A program made the translations under genes and the position numbers. From contig OZ023211.1 of assembly GCA_963995525.1 (NCBI GenBank), positions 57,332,329 through 57,396,328 of the forward strand: a stretch of 64,000 nt of DNA, read 5' to 3'. Within the stretch, counting starts at the first letter, position 1; every line of letters starts with the position of its first letter. The notes under the pieces are model-generated. The model was not told where the DNA came from. It worked only from the letters and a program-made list of their open reading frames with translations, and ran no database searches. The DNA comes from Escarpia spicata (taxonomy: Eukaryota > Annelida > Polychaeta > Sabellida > Siboglinidae). Positions 1 through 12,470 of the stretch are shown piece by piece.

Positions 1-95
1 TTCCTCCTATAATCAATTAAACCATCACATGCAAATATTTACTTTTCTATCGATTCTTTATGGATGGGTCGATTCTGACTGTGGTCATTGATCAG

Positions 96-363
96 TGCAA
101 CTATTTGTTTTAATGGTGCATGCTACAGCGGCGTTTATTGGATATGCGTGTCGCCCAACTGCAAGGATGCCCGGCAGCTCTTCTGTGACATGCGCAATGG
201 CGGTTGGACGCTGATTGGTCAAATTGGTGGCGTAGCTGACAACCTGTACGAGAAATGGCTGACGACCAACGTAAATACGGATATACTGCAACATCCAAAG
301 ATTAAACGCGGCACATACGGGTGTATAGATGCAGTCGATTTGGCTGTCAACTATGCAAATCAG
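96..363 (+). CDS. FReD-like secreted protein, penultimate exon
   Basis: Exon of a probable secreted protein with a fibrinogen-like N-terminal signature. The frame reads Cys-rich sequence, then FCDMRNGGWTLIG, the hallmark of the start of fibrinogen-related and intelectin-type domains (F/YCDM..GGWT). The 3' end is clear: CAG|GTAAGT after codon Asn-Gln, phase 0, matching the phase-0 exon at 2188. The 5' end is taken at the AG at 94-95 (phase 2), which is less certain. Earlier exons, including any signal peptide, lie left of the window. The last 7 bases and the donor lie at the left breakpoint of the triplicated region, so the body of this exon exists once while its donor exists three times. The family is recognised at domain level only; a lectin or immune-recognition role is inferred. 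Confidence 0.7.
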
Positions 364-499
364 GTAAGTTGTTTCAGTCACACAAACAAGATAAAAAATG
401 TAACTGTATTTATAGAAAATGTAGGTCTACTATTTACCACTGTCTGTCAACGAAAGCTGTGTCAATATCATTCTCTCCGCGTTGCTTATGTTTACTCAG

Positions 500-1900
500 C
501 TGAATAAAAAGGTTCCAGAAACAAGTCAGAGAACTACAGACCAGTGAGTTTAAGCAAATTATTAGAAAGACTAATTAAAGATCACATGGTTGATTTTCTT
601 GTTAAACATAACTTGTTAAACCCATCTCAACATGGCTTTCTAACAGGAGGTCATGCTTAACAAATATGTGATGTTTTTTTGAAGATATCACTAAGTGGGT
701 AGACGAGGGATCACCAGTAGATATCATCTACTTAGATTTTCAGAAAGCTTTCGACAAAGTGCCACATCAAAGACTACAGCTTAAACTAAAGGCCCATGGC
801 ATAGGAAATGGTTTAATTAACTGGATAGAAAAATGGCTAATTGACAGAAGACAACGGTAATAGTTGATGCGGAGGCTTCAAACTGGAAATCAGTTTTGAG
901 TGGGGTACCGCAGGGATCAGCACTGGGATCTATATTATTCTTAATATATATCAACGATTTGGACGATGATATAACAAACAAGGTGTTGAAATTTTCGGAT
1001 GATACAAAATTGTTTAGACGGATTAAACGTGAAAAGATAGACAGCATTTACAAGATGATCTTGACAGGTTGATAAAATGGTCTGAAAAATGGCAAATGTT
1101 GTTCAATTTTTTGAAATGTAAATGCCTCCACACAGGACATAGGAACGAAGATGTACACTATGCAATCGGAGGTTCTGTACTAAGTACTATTGTAAAAGAA
1201 AAGGACTTAGGGTTAATCATTAGTGCTGATATGAATGTTTCAGAGTAGTGCGGTATTGCCGCTTCAAAGGGAAATCAAATCCTTGGATTAATTAGGCGAA
1301 ACATAACGTATAAGGAAAAAGAGCTAATACTACCGCTGTACAAAACAATAGTTAAGCCTCATTAAAATATTGTATTCAAGCGTGGAGGCCATATCGCAAG
1401 AAGGACATATATATGCTAGAAAGAGTACAGATGAGAGCAATTAAAATTATACAAAAACTGAGGGATCTTAGTTACGAAATACGCCTAAAAATATGGTTTA
1501 ACAACACTAGAGACCAGGAGATTGAGAGGAGATCAGATAGAAGTGTTTAAAATATTGAATGGTTATGAAAATATTGATAGAAATATTGTTGTCTCAGTTA
1601 AGAAAGATAGAAGGACCAGAGGGCATGAAGTTACATTAGTAAAGGAGCAGTGTAGATTAGATATAAGAAAGTTCTCATTCTCACAAAGGACTGCAAATGA
1701 CTGGAACAGATTATCTCCTGATTGTGTTAGTGCTAGTAGCGTGAATATGTTTTAAAATAAAATCGATACATACCTTAAATGGCGGGATACACGTAGATAA
1801 AAATAAAAAGTATTTGACTTTCGATAAGCCAAAAGGCTTCCTTGTCTATCTGCCATCTAGAGTTAATTTTCTGGATGACAATCATGTTAAATCATGTTAA
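500..1900 (+). mobile_element. Non-LTR retrotransposon remnant (CR1/Rex1/jockey-like RT), copy A
   Basis: The 3' half of a LINE reverse transcriptase in the sense of the FReD intron that holds it. Recognisable blocks: [32 protein letters not shown], the catalytic box as KFSDDTK (consensus FADD), then the C-terminal segment with RRTRGHEVTLVKEQC and ANDWNRLSPDC. The frame is broken by several stops and frameshifts. The 3' UTR continues to about 1900. Units B and C share most of the lesions, so the element was already dead before the triplication. Confidence 0.85.
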
Positions 1901-2187
1901 ATAAGTGAATACTAGGGTTTGGCTGTAGACAGTAGAGGGTGTGAACGAATGTTTTTGCGTAGTAATTGCTGAAAGTTTCAAAGACAAGTTGAGGTGATGT
2001 CCCAATGTACTTGTCTGCCAGGGGTTCTAGCAATCCTAAGGATACCGCATTATATAAAAGCTTACATTTACCTGTTTTACGTAGGAGTAACTAAAGTAGT
2101 ATTTACAATAACAGATTTGTGTAATCTTCAAAGACAGTTTCAAAAAACAAATGTGCCGCTATTTATATATTGTGTTTTCATTTTCAG

Positions 2188-2595
2188 ATTCGCCTCAGCA
2201 GCGGCGAAAACAACACTGGTATGGGCCAATTTTGGGTGGAGTGGGATTTGCCGGCAGGCAGGAACGTATCCACATTCTGGAAATTGTCTGTGGGTTCGAG
2301 AGTCATAGATTCCGCACCTGAACACAAAGTCAAAGTGCGTAGTTCGTTCGCACCGCAACGCATTTGCTACCAGAATAAATATGGAATACAGACGTTTGGC
2401 ACATTTCCAGCCACAGTGATGTCTACTGAAATTTCCATGGCAAACAATGTGTGTATGGCTGTCGTTGTGATAATCCCCGGAACAACTGTGTGGGGTTTTA
2501 CGGAAAACGGAAATGGATATGACGCTCCGACAAGTGATCTCGATTGGCCTAATGTGGAGACCGGACCTCCGTTTGTGTCGTTGTGGCTGCGCTAA
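2188..2595 (+). CDS. FReD-like protein terminal exon, copy A (intact)
   Basis: Terminal exon of the FReD-like gene, 136 codons including TAA. The acceptor TTTTCATTTTCAG is strong and phase 0, continuing the exon that ends at 363. The frame starts IRLSSGENN and ends with GNGYDAPTSDLDWPN and SLWLR, which resembles the C-terminal core of fibrinogen/intelectin-like invertebrate proteins. Three cysteines are free of any obvious second domain. The intron (364-2187) is filled by a LINE remnant. The stop codon is followed within 3 bases by a (GT)n tract of about 360 bp, so the 3' UTR begins in a microsatellite. This copy is the nearest in-frame partner for the single upstream exon and is probably the one used. 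Confidence 0.75.
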   Translation: MRLSSGENNTGMGQFWVEWDLPAGRNVSTFWKLSVGSRVIDSAPEHKVKVRSSFAPQRICYQNKYGIQTFGTFPATVMSTEISMANNVCMAVVVIIPGTTVWGFTENGNGYDAPTSDLDWPNVETGPPFVSLWLR

Positions 2596-2597
2596 CG

Positions 2598-2958
<361 letters not shown>

Positions 2959-2959
2959 T

Positions 2960-5777
2960 ACCAAAATAATGCTGTAATGCGAATGAACTAAGACTAGAAA
3001 AACAAGAGCATTGCTTTCGTTCTTAATAATATATATGCACGTCTACATCAATAAAGCATGCACAATTGAATCTACAGATCGAGGGTCCAACTTTACAAGG
3101 TATTTAATGAGAATGAATGTGAGATATAATTAATAATGAAGCACTGTTGCGTAAAACAAATTAAAGACCATTACTTTGATCGTCATACTTGAAGCACGAC
3201 GTTTGAAAGGCCAAACTTTCAACACATTGATTAGAAATTTTGTATAGTTAAATTCATGCTTAGACTTGATGCCTCTTATTATAAACTGGTGCCACTGATA
3301 ATAAGCTGGTGACTGCAATCAACAACAGTGATTTTTTTATTAGTTTCAAATAACGTTCATGAATACGACGACATTGGATAACGATACTGCATATGTATAA
3401 CAGTTTTGATTGCGTCTATGTATTGTATATTCCTTTGTGCAGTACTATTATATTTTGTTTACATTATTTGTATGATTTACACAAAAATATTTACAATTAT
3501 AAAGTACACCTGTACATGCTCCATCTGAAATAAATATATTGAATTACAGGACAGGTGCTTATAGAACGATATGGAACCCTCGAGGCGAAAGGAAAAGCGG
3601 GGTTTCGAGAAAGTCGTCTTATGTCGCAGAGAAGTGAAAATGGCATTGTAGCAGGATACACGTTAGTACAAATAGAAAAACGAGACCCAAAACCGGGTCC
3701 GCTTGAAATAAGTTATTAAGTCAGCGAGCGAAACGGCTTAAGTTGTAGTAAAGTGTCACCTGCATAACAGTGCGACGTTGACCAGTGAAACAAGTAAAAA
3801 GCAATGGTCCAAAGGCAGAACGTTGAAGAACGCTACATTAAGTACGGAGTGCAGATGAAAGTCAGTTTCCCTATTCCCATTCTTTGGTGTAGCGTATCGG
3901 CCTCTAAGAAAGAGAAACTGACACTACGGAATCATTTCCATTTTTATTCACCATTATTCAAGTACACCTGTACTGCCAATCAGAACCGTTGTTCTGCCGT
4001 CCTAATGGGATTATACAAAACAGTTGCGTTAGTCAGTTGACTGTAACAATATTAAACATAATGTAAATATACGAATTAGTCAATAAAGTTGCTGTAAATG
4101 CCAATAAAATAAATACTGCGGAATTAAATTATTTTGCTGCAGGTATTTGTCTCTTAGACGTTACCGTACACTTGGTGCATATTTAACACACATGTATACA
4201 ATCAGTTTATAAAAGAGCTTCGCTCCGCATAAATACAACAGTTAAAACCAACAATACATCATCGTAAAACTCCGGATAGATATTTGACAAAATCGTCGCT
4301 ACATTCCTTAGCAATGATTGTATTAAACAACAGATAATTTAAAAACTCAGCAAAGCCAGCCGATAACTGGATTAACTATTTATGCTACCTCAACAGAACC
4401 TGGCTTCCGCCAATTGCATAATATTGTCGGTGTATTTTTCGATGTAGAAAGTTTTGGTTACTAGTGGAATGTGCTAAGAACTGCTGTCAACAGTCTTACA
4501 CTAATAATGTAGAGGAAATAAACGTTGTGGCCTACTGAACATTAAACAAACAGTTTGTCAAAAATTGGGACACATGTCCTGGCAGTGTACCTTTAATGTT
4601 TTGCGTACTAAATGCCAAGGGCTTAATACATCTGGGCCGAACATGCAATATGTAATGCAGTATGTGCCAAGCCAGTACTCGCAAGCATTCAACTTTGTGA
4701 CGTTTGCACTGGGAGGTTAATACTTGTTCTATCCTGGTTTCAATGCAATCCAGCTACTAAAACTCGATGCTGTTGTTATTTAACAATTCAAGTAATATTA
4801 TGTGCAGTGATGTAGCAAAACAGTAAAACAGGAATGTATCCTGCCCATGCCACAAGAAAACTCTTATTCATATTCCAGCAGCAAACGAAACTGCTTCATC
4901 GACGCATCCAACCAACATGTGAAATGGCAATCCGTGACGTGTTACTGGGTGAAACGAGTTCTAACACGTGACAGTGTTAAGAATTTGTACGATATCGTCT
5001 CGTTGTTTTTTCTTTGTCTTCATCACTGCGTCACGGCGAACGAATTGCACGCTGTCGTCTTTCACGGTGTCGACAAAGAATAAGTACTTCCGCTTCCGGC
5101 GCAACCGGAAGCATTTACATATAGCCGGCAAACGAAATACGATGTGAGGCGACGACTGTAGATTTTCATCAACAGAGGTTCCGTTCTTAAAGATCTTTAT
5201 GATCCTCATTTTGTATCCAACAAGGTTCTTGGTTCTCCCTTCCTGTTCTACTTGTCCTTCAAAAACTGAAAGATGGAAAACAAAACATATTAGTGATACG
5301 ATATCTAGGTTTCTTTCAAAGATCCGGACATATATTTTTCAGTATCACTTTGACGAACGTTTAAATTGTCTCTGTTTTGTAAAGCCTGCTGATACATCAT
5401 TAAAAACATGCTAGATGTACTATTCCACGAATAACACAGTGCACGATCATAAAATGTTATTATTGGCATGCATGGCACTATACAAAATGTAATTATTATG
5501 GCGGGGATATATATATATGGCAATATAAAAATAACAAATTTTTGACCGAGAAAATACTCAAATGCCTACAATATGTTCCCTTTAATAAATATTAAAAGAA
5601 AGTAACGCCAACATGTTCCCTTGCATTGACAACGCTTTGCATCTAATTTGTCACGGCTGCAACAATGACTTATCCATGATCACAAAAAGAAAGATGGCCG
5701 TCCACGTGAAATGCACAGAACGCACTACAAAGCTATCAGCTAATAGTTGTCTAATACAGTCACAGGAGGATTCAGAG
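2960..5777. other. Unit A stretch with no recognised gene
   Basis: AT-rich and without a credible exon on either strand. Short open frames such as 3804-4040 and 4847-5083 are equally present in B and C, but conservation between recent copies says nothing about coding. The equivalent stretches are about 14833-17173 (B, shortened by the 478-bp deletion) and 26203-29024 (C). Confidence 0.5.
3050..3055 (+). other. Possible poly(A) signal AATAAA for FReD-like gene
   Basis: AATAAA about 455 bases past the stop codon and beyond the (GT)n tract. It is kept in unit C (26293-26298). In unit B it lies inside a 478-bp deletion. Assignment is by position only. Confidence 0.3.
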
Positions 5778-6085
5778 AGGCCTGGGGAACGTGACCCCTA
5801 GACCTCTAGAATTCGGCCGCGCTTTGCGCTAGACTTTTTGAATGTGCCCCATTACGTGTCCCCTAGACGTTCTGAATTTAAGAACGTCGCAGCGAAGGAT
5901 TTTCAACAGCACAACCCCCCGCCTTCCGATGTAAGGATCCAGCAGCGTAGTCCTGTTGAAACTCATGCCCACCCAATATGAATTTGGTTCGGCCGCCAGT
6001 GGGTTTTTCGCGACCCTCAAGGGGGTTCAACTGGAGGTTTCGCCCCCCTCCCCCCCGACTACCCTCTCTGGTTCCGGCCATGACA
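5778..6085. mobile_element. hAT-like MITE relic, unit A
   Basis: Member of a dispersed family also found at about 36345-36571 and, inverted, at 41353-41663. Shared landmarks: CTAGAC...TTTTTGAATGTGCCCC, CCACCCAATAT, GCGCCAGTGG-like, and the terminal CTACCCTCTCTGG before a CCGGCCATG / CCGCCCCTG end. Copies lie at about 17174-17481 and 29025-29345. In unit C its poly-C tract is expanded. Confidence 0.5.
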
Positions 6086-7261
6086 GTTTTTCCTCTTTGT
6101 CCCTGAAGTCTGGATAGTTTAACCATGAAACTCGTTCCCTTTCAAGCCAACCCCCTCCATCCAAAACGAGGCGTTACCACGACGACGTCATATCCCGTGG
6201 GTAGTGATTACGTGGAAATCACAAATTACGCGGAAATCACGTCATCGCTGCAAAGCATTACCTAACCGAGACAAATATATTTCCTAGCAATAAATGTATT
6301 ACCTGTAGAATATTTAAAGAAACATTTGAATCATACTTAACGTTGTTGTCGGATAGATTAATTTCACACTTTTTAAAACAAATTACCTATTGAAATAAGT
6401 GGGTGGTTCAATGTTGCGGGGATACTTTGTATAATAGAAATTAGATTGGATATGAATTTTATCTATTGTTTAAATGTGACGCTCTTCAACAGCAAAGACG
6501 TGTTTTTCTACCATGACAGTTTAGTAATCTACTTAATACCATTATTCAATTATATCCGTTTCACCCACCGTGACAACCAAATTGTCATTATCAGAACCAG
6601 TTAGTTTACTCACGACCGGAGAAACCTGTATAGTGGTGCAGTTTTTAATATATTATTGCATGCATTTATTACCTGTAAAATATTAACGTGGGCAACTGCG
6701 GATGTGTGCCAAGCCATAGGTTGACATTAACTCACCTGTTATTAAATGTCGAAACATAAATGCTTGTGTTGGTGTTAATCTAACATAATATTACCAATAT
6801 CACGTACCTACTATAACAAGCGTAACTTGTTGTGTTTTGAAGATATTTTTCAACACCAAGCGGTGATAAAAATTCTACAGATAATATGCAGGCCGAATTG
6901 TTCATAAGCATTGCGGCCCGATTACACGAACGAGTAATTGTCCGATTTGGGGGCGACCAATCTGACACGTCGTTTCTTGGTACAAACAAGACACGACGCA
7001 CCCGACAACAAGTTGCCCGACAATCGGACATTTACTCTCTCGTGTATACCAGCTTTTATTCTGCAATGGAAAACAAACACATCTAGTAGTGAGACAACAC
7101 GCTATCTGGCATTGATGTTTCGACATCGGTCGTGGTGCTGACAAGTTAGTACCTAGTGCTTTCCGACAGAAGAGCCGTCGAATTCTGCGTGGCTTGAATC
7201 GTCCGGGGCATGCTGGACAGTGCGTACGAAGTGCGTGTGTTCCCTTTGGCCTTCTGCTTAC

Positions 7262-7568
7262 CGTTCGTCCGTTGATACAAGCCTGCCTACTAGGATCGTA
7301 CCCTTCGCGACCGCAACACGATAGACCAGGCTCGTCGTGCAGGACACCGCCACAGCACGTCTGCAGCCAACCGAAGTAGTTACGCGCGCCGCAGCACTCG
7401 TCGCCATGGCGACGCGTGTGCACGCGGTACTCGCTCGAATTGTTGTCATGGCAGCAGATCTGTCGGACGTTGTAGCAGCGACGGGTGGCGCTACCTGGTG
7501 GGCCACACCACTGCTGATGACGTCTTTCGCAGGCGACTGTCGTGAACACTGGGACGCGACGTTGGCAA
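7262..7568 (-). CDS. Galaxin-like exon 9, copy A (orphan set)
   Basis: 307 bp, phase 2 in and phase 0 out. The acceptor ATCCACTTTCAG and the donor ACG|GTAAGC are both good. It encodes four di-cysteine motifs (ICCH, ECCG, TCCG, SCCG) with the galaxin spacing CCG..xYD. I saw no coding difference from copy B and one synonymous change against C. The frame stays open past the donor to a stop at 6902, but that extension loses the galaxin pattern. No promoter or signal exon belongs to this unit. Confidence 0.7.
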
Positions 7569-8158
7569 CTGAAAGTGGATTTTATTACGTAATGATCGAG
7601 TTTAGTTTATAAATATTTAGAAATATAGCAAATATAGTTTGGCCCGCATCGTGCTTTTGACACTCACGGGATAGTGGCGCCACATAGGAGACGTTGAATT
7701 AATGACAATTTGTTACGACATCCTCAGTCCTTAATTTGGTTCAATATTGTATCAATGTATTTGCATATAAGCTGTTGTCAACAAACACATATTGGGATAT
7801 AAAATTGTGTGTGTGTAGCAGATACGAAACATATATATATTTTGAGCGTATTTTTCTGAATCATAAAACATACTGAAAACGTCGTGGAACCATTTATACG
7901 AAACTTGTGTTTATTTATGTATATTTTGGTTGAATCTAAGAATGTAGGTATCTGACGGTCTCCGTCAAAGGTCCGCCTTCTAACGACGACCATGAAATAT
8001 GACCAAAATAATGAGAAGTATACGTGCCTCCATCAGTGGTAACTTATGTCTACTGTAAGATCACAAGAATCAAGCATTTCTGTACATTCAAGGATATGCA
8101 TTACTTGTTGAGAGTTGCCGCCATTATTATACACCTGTATATCGGCACTAACACTTAC

Positions 8159-8385
8159 CTGTGAGTCGACTCGCTTCCCGTGAACACCAGCCCACTACAA
8201 CACATCTCGAAGTCGGGGTGGTAAGCATTTCGGCTCGGTTCGCAGCACCTGTTCTTGTTGTCCGGGTCCCGGCGGTGGAGGTATCCTTGACAACACAACT
8301 GCTCCGTAGGGTAGTACAACTTTCGGCCGCAGCGTTGTCGTTTGTCATGGCGTCGCTTAAACGACACTTTGCCGTCTTGACAAAT
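8159..8385 (-). CDS. Galaxin-like exon 8, copy A
   Basis: 227 bp, phase 0 to phase 2. Acceptor TGTTGCGCAG, donor CACAG|GTAAGT. Three di-cysteines: LCCQ, RCCE and MCCS. Confidence 0.7.
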
Positions 8386-8829
8386 CTGCGCAACATACAA
8401 GTATAATAAAATCACTGAAAAGAAGAACAACAAATATAAAAAAATAACAACAACATGCAACAGCAACATTGAGACGATTATTTATGAATTATTGTAATTC
8501 TTATTTATTGTAACTTAGAGTTTAGGACGAAACCGTTTTGTCCGGCGGACTGTATTAATACGATACCACTCGACGTGGCGGAAATTCTACTTGAGGAAAC
8601 AGTCTACGTAGATGTGAATAAAGGTTTCGAGAACGAGTTTATTATCCGCTACACATTAAGACTTGCGTTCATTCGTTCGCGCGTCTGTCCACGGTGTCCT
8701 AACATGAGAAGTTACGCATATTCACAACACTAGTTGCCAATTTCACATTCCGCCAAACCAGCACACTTACACAATATAAGGAGATAGGGTCTACAAGGCG
8801 TCAACCTGTGCCGCCATCTGGCGACTTAC

Positions 8830-8999
8830 CGTGCGTGCAGAGTTGTAGAGTTTGGGCTCGTCGTCTGTGAAGCGATTCTCGCAGCACGAGTCGAAGTCGC
8901 GATACTTCCTCCTTGGTCCAGACAACGGACAGCACACCTCGTCGGCTGCCAACTGCCACTGACCTGCACAGCACTGCGCCTGCATGCTGACCACTTCAC
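8830..8999 (-). CDS. Galaxin-like exon 7, copy A
   Basis: 170 bp, phase 1 to phase 0. Donor ACG|GTAAGT. Three di-cysteines: QCCA, VCCP and SCCE. Confidence 0.7.
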
Positions 9000-9059
9000 C
9001 TGTGCATGAAGGGCGTCTATCAATTGCCAATAGCTATTGCTATAGACGCAGGAAAAAGG

Positions 9060-9226
9060 GGACGGGGGGCGGGGGGCAGCTGCCCCCCTGTAATTTCTCG
9101 GGGGGGGGCAGACATATGGTTCTCCCCCATTAAAAGTGAGCGTGAATGATTGTTTTTGTGGCGAAACATTTTTCGAAAGCACAGCTGACAATTTACTTTG
9201 AACAGCACTGCCCCCCCCCCCCCCCG
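9060..9226. repeat. G/C homopolymer cluster, unit A
   Basis: Runs of 5-9 G, a CAGCTG-centred inverted G6/C6 pair, and a C tract of about 18 at 9210-9226, all in galaxin intron 6. Run lengths differ between units (B about 20447-20616, C about 32318-32486), as expected for slippage. The G runs could form a quadruplex on the plus strand. Confidence 0.6.
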
Positions 9227-9348
9227 TGTTTGTTCGAATGTTAACAGTTCACAGCCGAGACAGCGCAGTACCTGAAGTTACAGTGGCGCAGATGTCACAG
9301 TCGAACCAACCGAGACAGCCACAAAGTGAGTGAAGATTTATGACAGCT

Positions 9349-9558
<210 letters not shown>

Positions 9559-9631
9559 GAATAGCATCAGACAATATGACATCATTTTACGTTATAGTAT
9601 ACTTTTTTTTATACAATTACATATTCCTCAC

Positions 9632-9820
9632 CTCCGCAACATTTGTTACTCTCCTTTCTGTAGACGGCGGCAGAGGTCGGTGTGCCGAACACGTTGTGGC
9701 TGTGTTCGCAGCACCCCTGGCGGTTACTGTTGTACGACTCTCGGCCACAACACTTCCGGTCAGGTGACTTCCGTTGCGGCACGCCGTCGCAGCACGTGTG
9801 GGTCGTCGAGTCGATGAGAC
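9632..9820 (-). CDS. Galaxin-like exon 6, copy A
   Basis: 189 bp, symmetrical phase 1-1. Four di-cysteines: TCCD, KCCG, GCCE and KCCG. Donor GTGAGG. Confidence 0.7.
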
Positions 9821-10313
9821 CTACGGGGAAAGGTTAAGTTCTGTGAGTTCATTGCAACGTGTAATGCATATAATATGTGCTGTTCTTCTCAATAGATTGT
9901 ATGAAACAGCAATTAACGCAAATGCATGTATACGTTTGCATGTAACAGCATCTTTTACGCGTGATGTCGAACCTGCAGCAGTAGGATCGTTTACATGAAT
10001 GCATGTGGATTTTCACGTAGAAATTAGATAGCTGTTGTAAACATAACGTCACTGCACTACACTACTGATGTCTCCATCAAACATCGACGGGTACGCGACA
10101 TGTAATTTTGTACTTCAAGTTAGTGAGTCAGAACATTTACGAAACCACAACAATGACAAGAACATAAACAGTTAACAAATTGTCATGTAAGCAAAACATG
10201 TTACATACTAACAATAACGCATACTGGTAATTAATATATAACGCTCTGAAACAATAGCGTATTTATGCCAACGCTAACTCCATTGCGTGAAAGAGGGGTG
10301 TGACGTATCTTAC

Positions 10314-10457
10314 CACGTTCGGCGTCTTTGCAGCATTGCACGGTTGAGTTGCCGGAATGTGATATTGTGTAGTTATCATAGCAACACTCCGCTTGGAGTA
10401 TGTTGTATCTGAGTCGGCCACAGCAAGAGTAGACGTCATTCTTCTCATACAGCGTGT
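10314..10457 (-). CDS. Galaxin-like exon 5, copy A
   Basis: 144 bp, symmetrical phase 1-1. Three di-cysteines: SCCG, ECCY and QCCK. Acceptor CTCGTTGCAG, donor GTAAGA. Confidence 0.7.
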
Positions 10458-10802
10458 CTGCAACGAGGGTCAACACACGCGGTCAACGTCAGCTCATCCT
10501 TTCATATATTGATGATTCACCCACCAATTCGCCCACCCTCGTACACGCATAACCAACGATACATTCGCACGTTATGCATGCACAAATGCATAAATCCACT
10601 GGTCATAAACAAATACAAACGGGCGTGTACCATACGTGCGTACGGGTCACGTATGTTCGTGCGTGCGTGTGTGTACGTGTGTACGCCTGTATGCTTGCAC
10701 GTATGCACATGTGCATACATATATTTGTGTCTATATGTACGTACAAACATACGCAATCTCATAGCACATACGCCGGCATGCACGGACGCACGCAAACAGA
10801 CG

Positions 10803-10895
<93 letters not shown>
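10803..10895. repeat. (CA)n microsatellite, unit A
   Basis: CA tract in the DNA upstream of galaxin exon 5 copy A, preceded by a cryptic purine/pyrimidine-alternating region rich in ACGTATG words. Confidence 0.95.
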
Positions 10896-10899
<4 letters not shown>

Positions 10900-12307
10900 A
10901 TTTTTCTGATTCAATACAGATGCCTAGAAAAGTTTACATAAACATTTTGCATAACTGACGAAACGACCTGCAGGGAAGTGCACCGTAACAATCTTGGCAA
11001 ACCCTCTGTTATATTCGTTTATAGCCGGTAGCTGCTACGTTTTAGAACAGGAAGATCGACGTAGGTCCTAATAACCAATTATTTCGCCAACGCCTTTCTG
11101 GAATGCACTCTCAGCTGATATATCTTCGAGCATGGTATCAGTAGTAAACGGTGCCACCCTTGACAGCGTTTACCTACAACCACATAATTACAAAGTAACA
11201 ATGCATCGATAATGTTAACGATTAGTTCGCAGGCATTACAAATAGAACTCTAACCGCGATACCGCAGATAGCATCGCAGTATTTTGTACCCTCGGGGTCT
11301 TGCCAAATGTGTTCACAGCAACCCGTACATACGACGTGCAATAACTTTACGAATAACATAATTGATCATGTGGTTCAGGTACAAATCCTGCATTAAAGAA
11401 GTATATAAATATGGTCGTGTGTGGCTGCCATACTAAAGCGTGATTTCTGAGAACAGTTTTTCAGCAGCTGCAAAATGAGGAGTCCATAATTTCAGATCGT
11501 TTGATTCTGGATATCTTACTTTATTTGGTAATGTAGATGCCGAGATAATGCTTTGAAATTAAACTTAGTAATTTTCACGTGATTTTTGTTGAATCGTAGT
11601 TTATGTCCTACCAATCTCTCAAGTAGCGTATAACTATAATTGGAAGCGGTTATTTCTTAACAAGAAGCTGTTCAAGTTCCAATATTTTATACATGACCTA
11701 GTAACCCAAAATCAGCTACCAGGAGACTTAGAAGTGCTGCGGAGAACCGACGTTAGGTCTAGGATTTTTTTGTACCGTAACTTCATAGTTTTTGTTATTT
11801 CAGTTTTGCCAGAATTCAACTTTTAACGTACATCGAAACATTAGTCCACACTGTGGTAGAACAATCATGTAATACTTCCAAGTCAAACAAATCATGACCT
11901 TCTACGACATCCGAAAAAGTATAATTGAGATCTACCCCCATCCAGGCGTAGTAATACGAACGCGAAACCGTGTGCACCATTTAGCCCCTAGGTCCCGCAC
12001 TTACAAATGCGCTAGTCTATCTACCCCGGGATCTTACTTCCGAGTTATTCGCGTATGGAAAAAATCACACAAAAATTCAAGAAGTAATAAAATGTTTTTA
12101 TTTGAATGAATACGGCCGAACCTCTTGTTAATATAGATTTGCTTCAAATAAAAAATTATTATAAAGTACAAGTGTTTAACCAAAGCAAAATGTTGCGCGG
12201 ATTTATACGAAATTTCAACCAAAAAAAAAAAAAAATCAACCAATAAGTGTCACGTCGGTAGTGTAGCAGTAGCGAAACTACCCCCAATAGTCACCCCTGC
12301 AACTTAC

Positions 12308-12327
12308 CACCGCAGTATTCGTGTTGC
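12308..12327 (-). pseudogene. Truncated galaxin exon 4 at the A/B junction
   Basis: Only the last 20 bp of exon 4 plus its donor (GTG|GTAAGT) survive; the rest was cut off by the duplication breakpoint and replaced by the FReD exon tail. No acceptor is present. The di-cysteine codon pair reads TAC TGC (Tyr-Cys) instead of TGC TGC, so this remnant has also mutated. Confidence 0.85.
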
Positions 12328-12470
12328 AAATCAGGTAAGTTGTTTCAGTCACACAAACAAGATAAAAAATGTAACTGTATTTATAGAAAATGTAGGTCTA
12401 CTATTTACCACTGTCTGTCAACGAAAGCTGTGTCAATATCATTCTCTCCGCGTTGCTTATGTTTATTCAG

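Noticed and set aside
1522..1755. Separate 77-residue gene RGDQIEVFKILNGYENIDRN
   Set aside because: It is the C-terminal piece of the dead LINE reverse-transcriptase ORF, repeated at 13489 and 24904.
4847..5083. 78-codon open frame, the same in all three units
   Set aside because: Identity between recent duplicates is expected for any sequence; no motif, splice context or codon signal supports it.
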